The translations under genes and the position numbers were made by a program. The notes beneath the pieces are model-generated. The model was not told where the DNA came from and searched no databases. It saw nothing but the letters and a program-made list of their open reading frames with translations. Shown here one piece after another: positions 1-6,773 of a stretch of 64,000 bases of DNA. Position 1 is the first letter of the stretch. The number at the start of each line of letters is the position of its first letter. This DNA is from Terriglobia bacterium (GTDB lineage: Bacteria; Acidobacteriota; Terriglobia; Bryobacterales; Bryobacteraceae), in NCBI GenBank assembly GCA_020073345.1, contig JAIQFI010000027.1, positions 1 through 64,000 on the forward strand, written 5' to 3'.

Positions 1-1
1 T

Positions 2-1801
2 TGTCACTATGTTGATCGGTTCCATCCGGTTCTTCGCCGCATGATGCAGGAACCGGGCGTCGTCGATCTCAACGTGCACGAATCCCCCGAGGTGTTTCTC
101 GCTCGCATGGCCGAATGTGAAACCGTGATTAGCTCCTCTCTGCATGGACTCATCTTTGCGGAAGCGCTAAACATTCCGAATTTGTGGATCAAGGCGAGCG
201 ATGAGATCGGCGGCGGCGATTTCAAGTTCAGAGATTGGTTCACGACGACTCGGCGGCCGCAGGCGAGTCACCATGTGCTCACAGCCGGCGATACAGCCGA
301 AGCCTTGGCCAAGAACGCGGAGTGCCACGAGAGCACCATCGACGTGGAGGCATTGACCGCCGCCTTCCCGCATCGTCATTTGGAGGAAATGGAGCTTCCG
401 CCCGGGACGCGTACCGTGCCAGCCGGTGATTGCCGGACTCGTCCGGTACCCGTCTTCCTAATATCGTTCAACCGGGGCGGCATTCTGAAGCGTGCCATCG
501 CTGCGATCCGCCGCCTGTCCACTCCAACCGAAATCGTGGTTCACGATAACGGCAGCACCGACGCAGCCACCCTCGCGGTTCTGGACGAACTTGAAAAAAG
601 CGGCATCCAGGTGTTTCGCTATCCCGCCATTCACTTGGACGCCGAGTTGAATCGGGTGGACGAGACCGTAGCGAGCTATTTCGCGGAGTGGGGTGAGCCC
701 GGCCGCTACGTAGTGAGCGATTGCGACGTGGATGTGTCCATTGCCGACCGACGACTCCTGGACGTTTATGATGAGTTACTAAACAAGTTTCGTCAGGTCG
801 AATGCGTCGGTCCGATGCTGCGGATCCGTGATGTTCCGCGAACCTACCCGTTGTTCAACCGGGTGATGAACCGTCATATCGAGCAATTCTGGCAGCACAT
901 TCCGAGCATCACGGAAACGTCTTTCGGTGAAGTTGCCATCCTTAAGGCAACGATCGATACTACCTTCGCTCTTCACCGGGCTGGCGAAGCTTTTCGAAGG
1001 CTGAAGTCCGGTTTACGTGTCTACGAGCCATTCGAAGCGCTGCACCTCGATTGGTATTCGGATGAGAAGGACCAAGCCGCCAGCGCCTATGCACACAGCT
1101 CCAGCCCATTGATTTCCCACTGGAACAACAACGAAGAGCTCAGCAGACACCGAACCGCGCCTCTTGAATACTCCGATTTTTATGCCGTGAGAAGGACTCC
1201 AGCGGGTGCTCTGGAGGTCTATAAGGATCAGGTAGCGGCCAGCGTGGAAGCCGCATGCCCGCCGATCCCCGCTTTCTCCTCGGCCACCACTGCGGAACGA
1301 GACGAGCGCATCGGCCATACGGAGGCTCTGCGTGCGTCCGGTGCGAGCGATGTCGCCCGTTGGAGTCAGGCTGCCTACCACTACGGCAGTTGGGGGACGA
1401 GGGGGGCTGCATTGGCGCACCTAGTCAAGCCGGGAGAGAGGGTTTTCGAGTTCGGCGCCGGGCGGTCCGCCGTGCCTGGGGAGCTTCCTCCAGGATGCAG
1501 CTACACCGCCAGCGACATCGCTCCGCTGGCCTCTGGAATCATCTCTTACGACCTGAATGCGCCCACCCTGGCGCCCATCGCTGACCACGATGTGGCCCTG
1601 TTCAGCGGAGTGCTCGAGTACGTACATGATCTTTCACGTGCCGCCCATTTCCTGGCTGGCAGCTTTGCAGGTGTGGTGTGTTCATATGCTGCTCTGGGAG
1701 ACGGGTCTTCGGAAGAAATCGAACGAAGGCGGTATTCCGGCTGGTTCACCGATTTGACGGAGGCTGATTTCATCGCGCTGTTCAGCGGCCGCAGGGTTTA
1801 G
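2..1801 (+). CDS. Fusion: polysaccharide pyruvyltransferase C-terminus + glycosyltransferase + methyltransferase (5' partial)
   Basis: The frame is open from the window edge, so the true start lies upstream. Residues before about 95 carry a serine-rich motif ending in SSSLHGLIFAEAL and a later GGGDFKFRDW segment, typical of the C-terminal half of polysaccharide pyruvyltransferase (ExoV/CsaB-like) proteins. From about residue 155 a family-2-like glycosyltransferase begins (VFLISFNRGG, VVHDNGSTD, and an SDCDVD acidic cluster near 240). The last 130 residues look like a SAM-dependent methyltransferase (VFEFGAGRS, then an acidic SDIAP and an LEYVHD stretch). Together this suggests assembly and decoration of a surface polysaccharide. 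The ORF stops with FSGRRV, but the natural C-terminus appears to continue in another frame (see 1788-1868). Domain assignment is from motif recall; the exact sugar is unknown. Confidence 0.7.
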   Translation, partial: CHYVDRFHPVLRRMMQEPGVVDLNVHESPEVFLARMAECETVISSSLHGLIFAEALNIPNLWIKASDEIGGGDFKFRDWFTTTRRPQASHHVLTAGDTAEALAKNAECHESTIDVEALTAAFPHRHLEEMELPPGTRTVPAGDCRTRPVPVFLISFNRGGILKRAIAAIRRLSTPTEIVVHDNGSTDAATLAVLDELEKSGIQVFRYPAIHLDAELNRVDETVASYFAEWGEPGRYVVSDCDVDVSIADRRLLDVYDELLNKFRQVECVGPMLRIRDVPRTYPLFNRVMNRHIEQFWQHIPSITETSFGEVAILKATIDTTFALHRAGEAFRRLKSGLRVYEPFEALHLDWYSDEKDQAASAYAHSSSPLISHWNNNEELSRHRTAPLEYSDFYAVRRTPAGALEVYKDQVAASVEAACPPIPAFSSATTAERDERIGHTEALRASGASDVARWSQAAYHYGSWGTRGAALAHLVKPGERVFEFGAGRSAVPGELPPGCSYTASDIAPLASGIISYDLNAPTLAPIADHDVALFSGVLEYVHDLSRAAHFLAGSFAGVVCSYAALGDGSSEEIERRRYSGWFTDLTEADFIALFSGRRV

Positions 1802-1868
1802 CCTCACCAAGCGCAGCATTTGGGAGACACAGATACTCTTCCGCTTCGACCAAGATCGGCCGGGATAG
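1788..1868 (+). other. Out-of-frame C-terminal tail of the preceding gene (apparent frameshift)
   Basis: If one G is removed from the run at 1786-1789, the reading frame passes the stop at 1799-1801. It then continues as AAGFSLTKRSIWETQILFRF and ends at a TAG at 1866-1868. That continuation reads like a normal methyltransferase C-terminal strand (GF-x-L-x-K-R, then an aromatic-rich end), whereas the annotated end FSGRRV does not. Either a real single-base insertion or an assembly error is possible. Confidence 0.6.
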
Positions 1869-1957
1869 GGCTCCCAGCCGTCCTCGGATGTATCTCCTTG
1901 CTCTTTTGAGGATTTCGGTTCAGGAAATACGCCGAATGGGGGGGCGGAATCCTTAAG

Positions 1958-1986
1958 TTGACAAGGCCATCCACGTCGGCTATAGT
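1958..1986 (+). promoter_or_regulatory. Sigma-70-type promoter for rpsA
   Basis: TTGACA at 1958-1963, exactly 17 bp, then TATAGT at 1981-1986. The predicted transcription start near 1993 gives a leader of about 35 nt before the rpsA ATG at 2028. This is the closest match to the consensus seen in the window, fitting a highly expressed ribosomal gene. Confidence 0.8.
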
Positions 1987-2027
1987 TCTGAAGTACTGAG
2001 CTATCAACGATTTGTCGAGACTTGGCG

Positions 2028-3755
2028 ATGGCAAACGGCACCGATGAACGGGATCTCGAAGTCGCCTTCACAGCGGAAGACGATCTCGAGCATCTCATCG
2101 AGGACTATAGCCATCTAGCACCGCCCTCGGAAGGCGAGCTGCTTCAGGGTCACGTCGTCAAAGTCACTCCCACGGAAGTGATCGTCGACTTCGGATACAA
2201 GCTGGAAGGTATTGTCCCCATTGAGCAGTTGCGCCAGCCGGACGGTTCGGTGGCGGTCAAAGCGGGCGACAGCATCGATGTGATGATCGACCGGCACGGG
2301 CCGCAGCCGGAAGGCTACGTCCTGCTGTCCTATTCGCGGGCCGCGCAACTGCGGATCTGGGACACGCTGGAGCGCGCCATGCGCGAGCAGCTCCTGATCT
2401 CGGGCCACGTGACCGAACGGACCAAGGGCGGATTGATGGTGGACGTGGGCGTGCCCGCGTTCATGCCCGGCTCGCAGGTGGATGTGCGCCCCTCGCACGA
2501 TCTGGATTCGCTGGTGGGGCAGGATATTCCCGTCAAGGTCATCAAGCTGAACCGGCGGCGGGGCAACGTGGTGGTTTCGCGCAAGCTGGCTCTGGAAGAG
2601 GATATGAAGGCGCGCAAGGCCAACGCGCTGGAACATCTGTTCGAGGGCGCAGTGGTGCCGGGCGTGGTCAAGAACCTCACCGAATACGGTGCGTTTGTGG
2701 ATCTGGGCGGCATCGACGGCCTGCTGCATGTGAGCGACATGTCGCACGGACGCGTGGGGCATCCCTCGGCCGTCGTCCATGTGGGTGAAGAAATCACGGT
2801 GAAGGTCCTGAAGTTCGACCGCGAGAAAGAGCGAATTTCTCTGGGCATCCGGCAACTGCGGCCCGATCCGTGGGAGACGCTCGCGGAGCGGTATCCGCCC
2901 GGAAGCCGGGTGATCGGACGCGTGATGACCACCACCGATTACGGCGCGTTCGTGGAGATCGAGCCGGGCGTGGAAGGCTTGATCCACATCTCGGAAATGA
3001 CCTGGAGCAGGCGCATGAAGCATCCCACCAAGCTGGTGAAGGTGGGCGATCAGGTGGAGGCGGTGGTCCTGGAAGTGAAACAGAAAGACCGCCGCGTGTC
3101 TCTAGGAATAAAGCAGTTAGAGGCGGATCCGTGGACCACGGTGGGCGACCGCTACAGCATCGGCAGCGTGGTGGAGGGCCGGGTGCGGAAGCTCACGGAT
3201 TTCGGCGCGTTTCTGGAAATCGAGGAGGGCGTGGACGGGCTGGTGCACGTCTCCGATCTGTCCTGGATCAAACACGTCAAGCATCCCTCCGAAGTCGTGA
3301 AAAAGGGCCAGGTAATGCAGGCTGTGATTTTGAATATCGACGCGCCCAACCGGCGGCTGTCGCTGGGCGTGAAGCAGCTTCAGCCGGACTCCTGGGAGAG
3401 TTTCTTCCGGTCGCACGAAGTGGGAGATCTGGTCCGCGGCCGTGTATGCCGGGGAGCGCAGTTTGGGGTGTTCGTGGAACTGGCGCCAGGGGTGGAGGCG
3501 CTGTGTCACAAGTCGGAGATTCCGGTCATGCCGGACCGGGGAGAAGCGGGCGACACGCCGTTACCGATCGGGGATGAGTACGATTTCAAGATCGTCAAGA
3601 TGAACGAGGCGGAAAAGAAAATCGGACTGAGCTTGCGCGCCGTGGCCGAAGACGAGGAGCGGACGCGCCTGGAGGATTACCAGCGCCAGGCCGCAGCCGC
3701 GACCATGACCATCGAAGAAGTCATCAACATAAAAGGAAAAGGGGAAGGCCGGTAG
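2028..3755 (+). CDS. rpsA: 30S ribosomal protein S1
   Basis: S1 binds mRNA on the 30S subunit and helps initiation on structured messages. The 575-residue product holds six successive S1 (OB-fold) repeats. The four later repeats are the clearest, each with the pattern G-x-V-x-(5-7)-(Y/F)-G-(A/V)-F-V, then G-(L/V)-(L/I)-H-(V/I)-S and a terminal (I/L)-SLG-(I/V)-(K/R)-QL. Repeats 1-2 are divergent, as in other S1 proteins. ATG 2028 is preferred over the in-frame TTG at 2022 because a GAG lies 8 nt upstream and MANGTDER is a plausible start. It is followed after 3 nt by an HU/IHF gene, the same order as rpsA-ihfB in proteobacteria. Length agrees with the 550-590 residues usual for six-repeat S1. 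Confidence 0.97.
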   Translation: MANGTDERDLEVAFTAEDDLEHLIEDYSHLAPPSEGELLQGHVVKVTPTEVIVDFGYKLEGIVPIEQLRQPDGSVAVKAGDSIDVMIDRHGPQPEGYVLLSYSRAAQLRIWDTLERAMREQLLISGHVTERTKGGLMVDVGVPAFMPGSQVDVRPSHDLDSLVGQDIPVKVIKLNRRRGNVVVSRKLALEEDMKARKANALEHLFEGAVVPGVVKNLTEYGAFVDLGGIDGLLHVSDMSHGRVGHPSAVVHVGEEITVKVLKFDREKERISLGIRQLRPDPWETLAERYPPGSRVIGRVMTTTDYGAFVEIEPGVEGLIHISEMTWSRRMKHPTKLVKVGDQVEAVVLEVKQKDRRVSLGIKQLEADPWTTVGDRYSIGSVVEGRVRKLTDFGAFLEIEEGVDGLVHVSDLSWIKHVKHPSEVVKKGQVMQAVILNIDAPNRRLSLGVKQLQPDSWESFFRSHEVGDLVRGRVCRGAQFGVFVELAPGVEALCHKSEIPVMPDRGEAGDTPLPIGDEYDFKIVKMNEAEKKIGLSLRAVAEDEERTRLEDYQRQAAAATMTIEEVINIKGKGEGR

Positions 3756-3758
3756 CAA

Positions 3759-4058
3759 ATGACCAAGGCTGAATTGATCGAGGAGGTCTCGCGCGTAGTC
3801 GAAATGACCCGCAAGGACTCGGAGGTGATCGTCGAGGCTATTTTTGACAGCGTCGTAAAATCCTTGCGAGGCGGGGACAAAATTGAAATCCGGGGATTCG
3901 GAAGCTTTCGGACCCGCCAGCGGCAGCCGCGTGTCGGGCGGAATCCAAAAACAGGCGCGCGGGTGGATGTGCCGGCGAAACGGATTCCTTATTTCAAACC
4001 GAGCAAAGAGCTGAAGGACCTGGTGAACGGGGAGCAGGGGCCGGGCACGCCGAGCTAA
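3759..4058 (+). CDS. HU/IHF-family DNA-bending protein
   Basis: A small nucleoid protein that bends DNA as a dimer. The 99-residue sequence has the whole family pattern: MTKAELI at the start, KIEIRGFGSF in the middle, and the DNA-binding arm R-x-x-R-x-G-R-N-P-K-T-G followed by VPAKR and YFKPSKELK. The arm and the C-terminal FKPSKELK favour an IHF-beta-like assignment, but HU cannot be excluded. It lies 3 nt after rpsA with a strong GGGGAAGG ribosome-binding site inside the rpsA end, so the two genes are probably co-transcribed. The last eight residues are a non-conserved tail. Confidence 0.93.
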   Translation: MTKAELIEEVSRVVEMTRKDSEVIVEAIFDSVVKSLRGGDKIEIRGFGSFRTRQRQPRVGRNPKTGARVDVPAKRIPYFKPSKELKDLVNGEQGPGTPS

Positions 4059-4080
4059 CCAGGCGCCCATCACCAGAACA

Positions 4081-4581
4081 ATGGACCGTTTGTGGACCCC
4101 GTGGCGGTACCGCTACGTGTCTTCTGCGAAACCTACGGCCACGGGTCGTCCGGATAGCGGCTGCATCTTCTGCGAAAAGGCGGCGTCTTCCGACGATCGC
4201 GGCAACTACGTGGTGCTGCGGGCGGAGCGCAATTTCCTGATCCTGAACCTGTATCCCTACACGACCGGTCATCTGATGATCGCGCCGTACGAGCATATCG
4301 CGACACTCGGAGGCGCGCCCGTTGAAACGCTCGAAGAGATGATGCGGCTGACCGCGCGGGCGGAGCAAGCTTTGCGTCAGGTCTACGGACCCGACGGGCT
4401 CAACATCGGGATGAACCTGGGCGAATCGGCGGGGGCGGGCGTGGCCGGCCACATCCACATGCACGTTCTGCCGCGCTGGACCGGCGACGGCAGCTTCATG
4501 ACCACGGTGGCGGAGACGCGCGTGCTGCCGGAGACGCTGGAGACCACGTACGAGAGGGTAAAAGCGGCTCTGAGTGCATAA
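4081..4581 (+). CDS. HIT-family nucleotide hydrolase/phosphorylase
   Basis: HIT proteins hydrolyse or transfer nucleotidyl groups; this subgroup is usually annotated as AP4A phosphorylase-like. The histidine triad is GHIHMHVLPRW near residues 138-148, preceded by LNIGMNLGESAGAGVAGH. The N-terminal MDRLWTPWRYRYV and the CIFC pair near residue 29 (likely zinc-binding with a later His) are hallmarks of the roughly 165-residue bacterial HIT branch. It follows the HU/IHF gene by 22 nt on the same strand, so it may be the third gene of the rpsA transcript. The true substrate is not shown by the sequence. Confidence 0.9.
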   Translation: MDRLWTPWRYRYVSSAKPTATGRPDSGCIFCEKAASSDDRGNYVVLRAERNFLILNLYPYTTGHLMIAPYEHIATLGGAPVETLEEMMRLTARAEQALRQVYGPDGLNIGMNLGESAGAGVAGHIHMHVLPRWTGDGSFMTTVAETRVLPETLETTYERVKAALSA

Positions 4582-4589
4582 GTCGAGCG

Positions 4590-4595
4590 TATAAT
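4590..4595 (+). promoter_or_regulatory. -10 element TATAAT just upstream of the 4604 gene
   Basis: A perfect TATAAT ends 8 nt before the ATG at 4604 and there is no purine-rich ribosome-binding site between them. This predicts a leaderless or nearly leaderless mRNA. Confidence 0.55.
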
Positions 4596-4603
4596 CGCGG
4601 CAG

Positions 4604-5287
4604 ATGGGCTACACGCACTACTGGGAGCGGCCCCAGGAAATCCCGCAAGATTTGTTTAGCCGGATTCGAGCCGACTTTGAACGCTTAATTCTGCCGCTTA
4701 GTGACATGGGGGTTGATCTGGCCGACTGGGACGGGACAGGCGCGCCAACGATCACGGATGATCTGATTCGGTTTAACGGGGTGACCGATTGCGGACACCC
4801 GGAGAACGAAGACTTAGTCATTCCCTATCCCACCCAGGAGGCGCAAGGGGTTGGCGCGAGTTCGACCGCAGTCGCGGGAGACTTCTATGGTTGTGGCGTC
4901 ACGGTCCGGCATCGATCCTGTAATGGCCACTGCAGTTATGAGACCTTTACCTTGGCCAGAAAGAAAGACCTGGGGTCTGGCGAAGGTCCAGATGAAAACG
5001 GATTGTATGGGGAATCGGTCAAGACGGGATTTCGGCCCTACGACGTTGCGGTAACTGCCGCCCTGTTGATTGCCAAGCGACACCTGTGTGATCGCTTTGT
5101 CGTTCAGACGAATGGCGCCGAGGCACAGTGGTCGGACGGGAAACGGCTGTGTCAGAAGGTATTGGGGTACGGCGACTGGTTCGGCATCGTGGAGGAGGAG
5201 GTCGAAGAGCACGTGCCCGGGCAGAACGAACCGCGAAGGTTTCTGCTGCGCATCTTAATCGGAGTCCCCGAACCCAGGTTCATTTGA
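4604..5287 (+). CDS. Hypothetical protein (MGYTHYW start)
   Basis: A 227-residue soluble protein whose function I do not recognise. The N-terminus MGYTHYWERP is distinctive and, from memory, occurs in uncharacterised proteins of phages and plasmids. The middle has a cysteine/histidine-containing stretch (GNGHCSYET-like, CGVTVRHRSCNGHC) that could bind metal, then an acidic C-terminal third. No signal peptide or membrane segment is visible. It starts directly after a perfect -10 box and ends 4 nt before a 29-bp palindrome, next to a toxin-antitoxin pair, so it looks like part of an acquired accessory patch. The start is the first ATG and keeps the conserved-looking N-terminus. Confidence 0.7.
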   Translation: MGYTHYWERPQEIPQDLFSRIRADFERLILPLSDMGVDLADWDGTGAPTITDDLIRFNGVTDCGHPENEDLVIPYPTQEAQGVGASSTAVAGDFYGCGVTVRHRSCNGHCSYETFTLARKKDLGSGEGPDENGLYGESVKTGFRPYDVAVTAALLIAKRHLCDRFVVQTNGAEAQWSDGKRLCQKVLGYGDWFGIVEEEVEEHVPGQNEPRRFLLRILIGVPEPRFI

Positions 5288-5291
5288 GCTG

Positions 5292-5320
5292 TAGTGGGTC
5301 TATTTGAAATAGACCCACTA
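5292..5320. repeat. 29-bp perfect palindrome
   Basis: Two 14-nt arms that are exact reverse complements surround a single central G at 5306; the left arm begins TAGTGGGTC and the right arm ends GACCCACTA. It starts 4 nt after the stop of the 4604 gene. As RNA it would form a strong hairpin, but no T-run follows on either side, so a classic intrinsic terminator is not shown. It may be a protein-binding or recombination site. Confidence 0.75.
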
Positions 5321-5338
5321 CCATCTTGACTGGTTCGA

Positions 5339-5366
5339 TTGACAAGTGTTGTCACATATGACAACA
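5339..5366 (+). promoter_or_regulatory. Promoter/operator of the HigBA-like module
   Basis: TTGACA at 5339-5344 is followed 17 nt later by a weak -10 (CAACAT, 5362-5367). Covering the spacer is an inverted repeat, TGTTGTCA (5347-5354), CATA, TGACAACA (5359-5366). Its position over the promoter is what is expected of an operator bound by the antitoxin for autoregulation. Confidence 0.65.
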
Positions 5367-5392
5367 TGAGAGCATGAAGTAACAGACGGCCA

Positions 5393-5740
5393 ATGATCCG
5401 AAGGACACGGCCCGTTTCATGGATCAGGGCGGCACTGAAGGAATTCGAGACCTTTCCGGAAGGAGCCAGATTGATCTGTCTTGCGGCCCTGACGATCGCT
5501 GCAGAGGGCGGCAAGGCCGATGTTGCCAAGCCCATGCACGGCCTGGGCTCAGGCGTGTTCGAGATCGCGCTGCCGTTCAAGGGCGATGCGTTCCGCGTGG
5601 TCTATGCCGTGCAACTGGCCGATGACATCTGGGTTGTTCACACGTTCCAGAAAAAGTCGACACAGGGGATCAAGACGCCGCAACGGGAACTGGACCTGAT
5701 CAGGGACCGTTTGAAGAGACTGAAGGAGATGTTGCGATGA
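5393..5740 (+). CDS. HigB/RelE-like toxin (phage Gp49-like family)
   Basis: Type II toxins of this family are ribosome-dependent mRNA endonucleases. The 115-residue product has the family pattern: a short helical N-terminus, GLGSGVFEIALPFKGDAFRVVYAV (an L-x-E-(I/L) strand followed by R-(V/L)-x-Y) near residues 51-73, then HTFQKKSTQGIKTP and a Lys/Arg-rich end. The motif HxFxKKSxxTPxxE is typical of Gp49-like HigB. The gene overlaps the antitoxin gene by 4 nt (ATGA), with toxin first as in higBA. A palindromic operator lies upstream. The ribosome-binding site is weak, which may limit toxin synthesis. Confidence 0.85.
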   Translation: MIRRTRPVSWIRAALKEFETFPEGARLICLAALTIAAEGGKADVAKPMHGLGSGVFEIALPFKGDAFRVVYAVQLADDIWVVHTFQKKSTQGIKTPQRELDLIRDRLKRLKEMLR

Positions 5741-6063
5741 AGAGCCAGAAGCTGGAAATGGTGCGGGGAAGCGGCAACGTGTTCCGCGACCTCGGGCACA
5801 AGAACGCCGACGCGGAGCAGGTCAAGGCTATCCTAGCCGCCGAAATCATCAAGGCTCTCGACCGGGAACACCTGACGGTGCGCGCGGCGCACGGTCGAAC
5901 CGGCATCGCCGCGGCCGACTTCTCGCGAATCCGACATGCGGACCTAGGGCGATTTACCGTCGATCGCCTCATGTCGATCATCAACCGGCTCGGCTCCCGC
6001 GTAGAAGTGAAAGTTCGGGTGCGTCGCGCTGAAAGCGTCGCGCAAGAGGCGCGACCTACCTAA
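5737..6063 (+). CDS. HigA-like antitoxin, XRE-type helix-turn-helix
   Basis: The 108-residue protein should neutralise the upstream toxin and repress the operon. A helix-turn-helix spans about residues 30-80 (AEIIKALDREHLTVRAAHGRTGI-, then ADFSRIRHADLGRFTVDRLMSIINRLG), with the R-x-R-x-A-D-L-x-x-F-T-x-(D/E)-R-L-M pattern of the HTH_37/XRE antitoxin branch. The start codon overlaps the toxin stop. The C-terminal ten residues (EAREVAQEARPT-like) are likely disordered. Partner assignment rests on gene order and overlap. Confidence 0.85.
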   Translation: MKSQKLEMVRGSGNVFRDLGHKNADAEQVKAILAAEIIKALDREHLTVRAAHGRTGIAAADFSRIRHADLGRFTVDRLMSIINRLGSRVEVKVRVRRAESVAQEARPT

Positions 6064-6162
6064 GCATCCACGCCGATCGCGATCGTGGTCAGCCCCACGG
6101 GGATTCTTCGCTCCCGATTCGCCCATTCACACATGACTGTCTGATGGCACGTCAAGCTCCAC

Positions 6163-6651
6163 CTACTGGAACATCCCGACCCAGTTCATTATCGGAATCG
6201 ATGAGAACGCGGCACCATTGAACCTTATACCCATGGCGGCAAGGCGGTTTGTATCGCTCGTCACATACAGCGTACCGAGCCGGTTCGCCAGCGCCGGAAG
6301 AACAGAACTGATGGCAAAAGCAAGATGCCCGTTGGGCGGCAGCGTCACTGTAGTCTGGTCGATGAAGTTGCCCTGTAAGTCGTTCGCCGTGAACCAGCAG
6401 GCGAAAGATCGCATAACCTCCGAGCCGACCAATCGAGGAATCATATTGAATTGAAGAGTTGCCCAGCCGACGTGAAGATCGGGCGTAACAGAGAACAAGG
6501 CAAAGTTGAAGCTGGTTCCCGGCGGTAGCGTTCCTGCGGCGGCAGTGGTTGTTGTGATGTTCGAGTTTGGATAGTCCTTGAACGTAACCGACATTGGCGA
6601 GCCATCTTCCGCGTAGAATCTCTGGGTGAAGTTCCAGAACGACGTAAGTAC
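6163..6651 (-). pseudogene. Remnant of a secreted acidobacterial protein (C-terminal repeat region only)
   Basis: The open frame runs from just after an in-frame TAA at 6652-6654. It reads FTQRFYAEDGSP, then SVTFKDYP, GTLPPGTSFNF, LPPNGHLAFAIS, and ends AAMGIRFNGAAFSSIPIM. This LRFY-x-x-DG ... LPPGGH ... (G/A)-(L/M)-G-(L/I)-RF-N-x-(T/A)-G-A-F-(T/S)-S-(L/I)-P pattern is, from memory, the repeated C-terminal module of large secreted proteins in Solibacter-like genomes. There is no signal peptide and no start consistent with the domain boundary. The ATG at 6594 falls inside the module. The upstream frame is closed, so this looks like a truncated relic. Confidence 0.6.
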
Positions 6652-6773
6652 TTAGAAATATGGCGGTAGCGACCAAAGGAACGTCCCTTGAGTATGCAGC
6701 ATTCCGTGGAAACCTGATACCCATTGCTCACGTCTCCAGACAAGGGTAAAATCTATCTCAGGTGGATAAACCT

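Noticed and set aside
2115-3023. 302-codon open frame antisense to rpsA
   Set aside because: It mirrors the codon bias of a GC-rich gene, has no family resemblance and no promoter; rpsA on the other strand is certain.
5292-5320. Palindrome as a standard intrinsic terminator
   Set aside because: No T-run follows on either strand and the natural loop is a single base.
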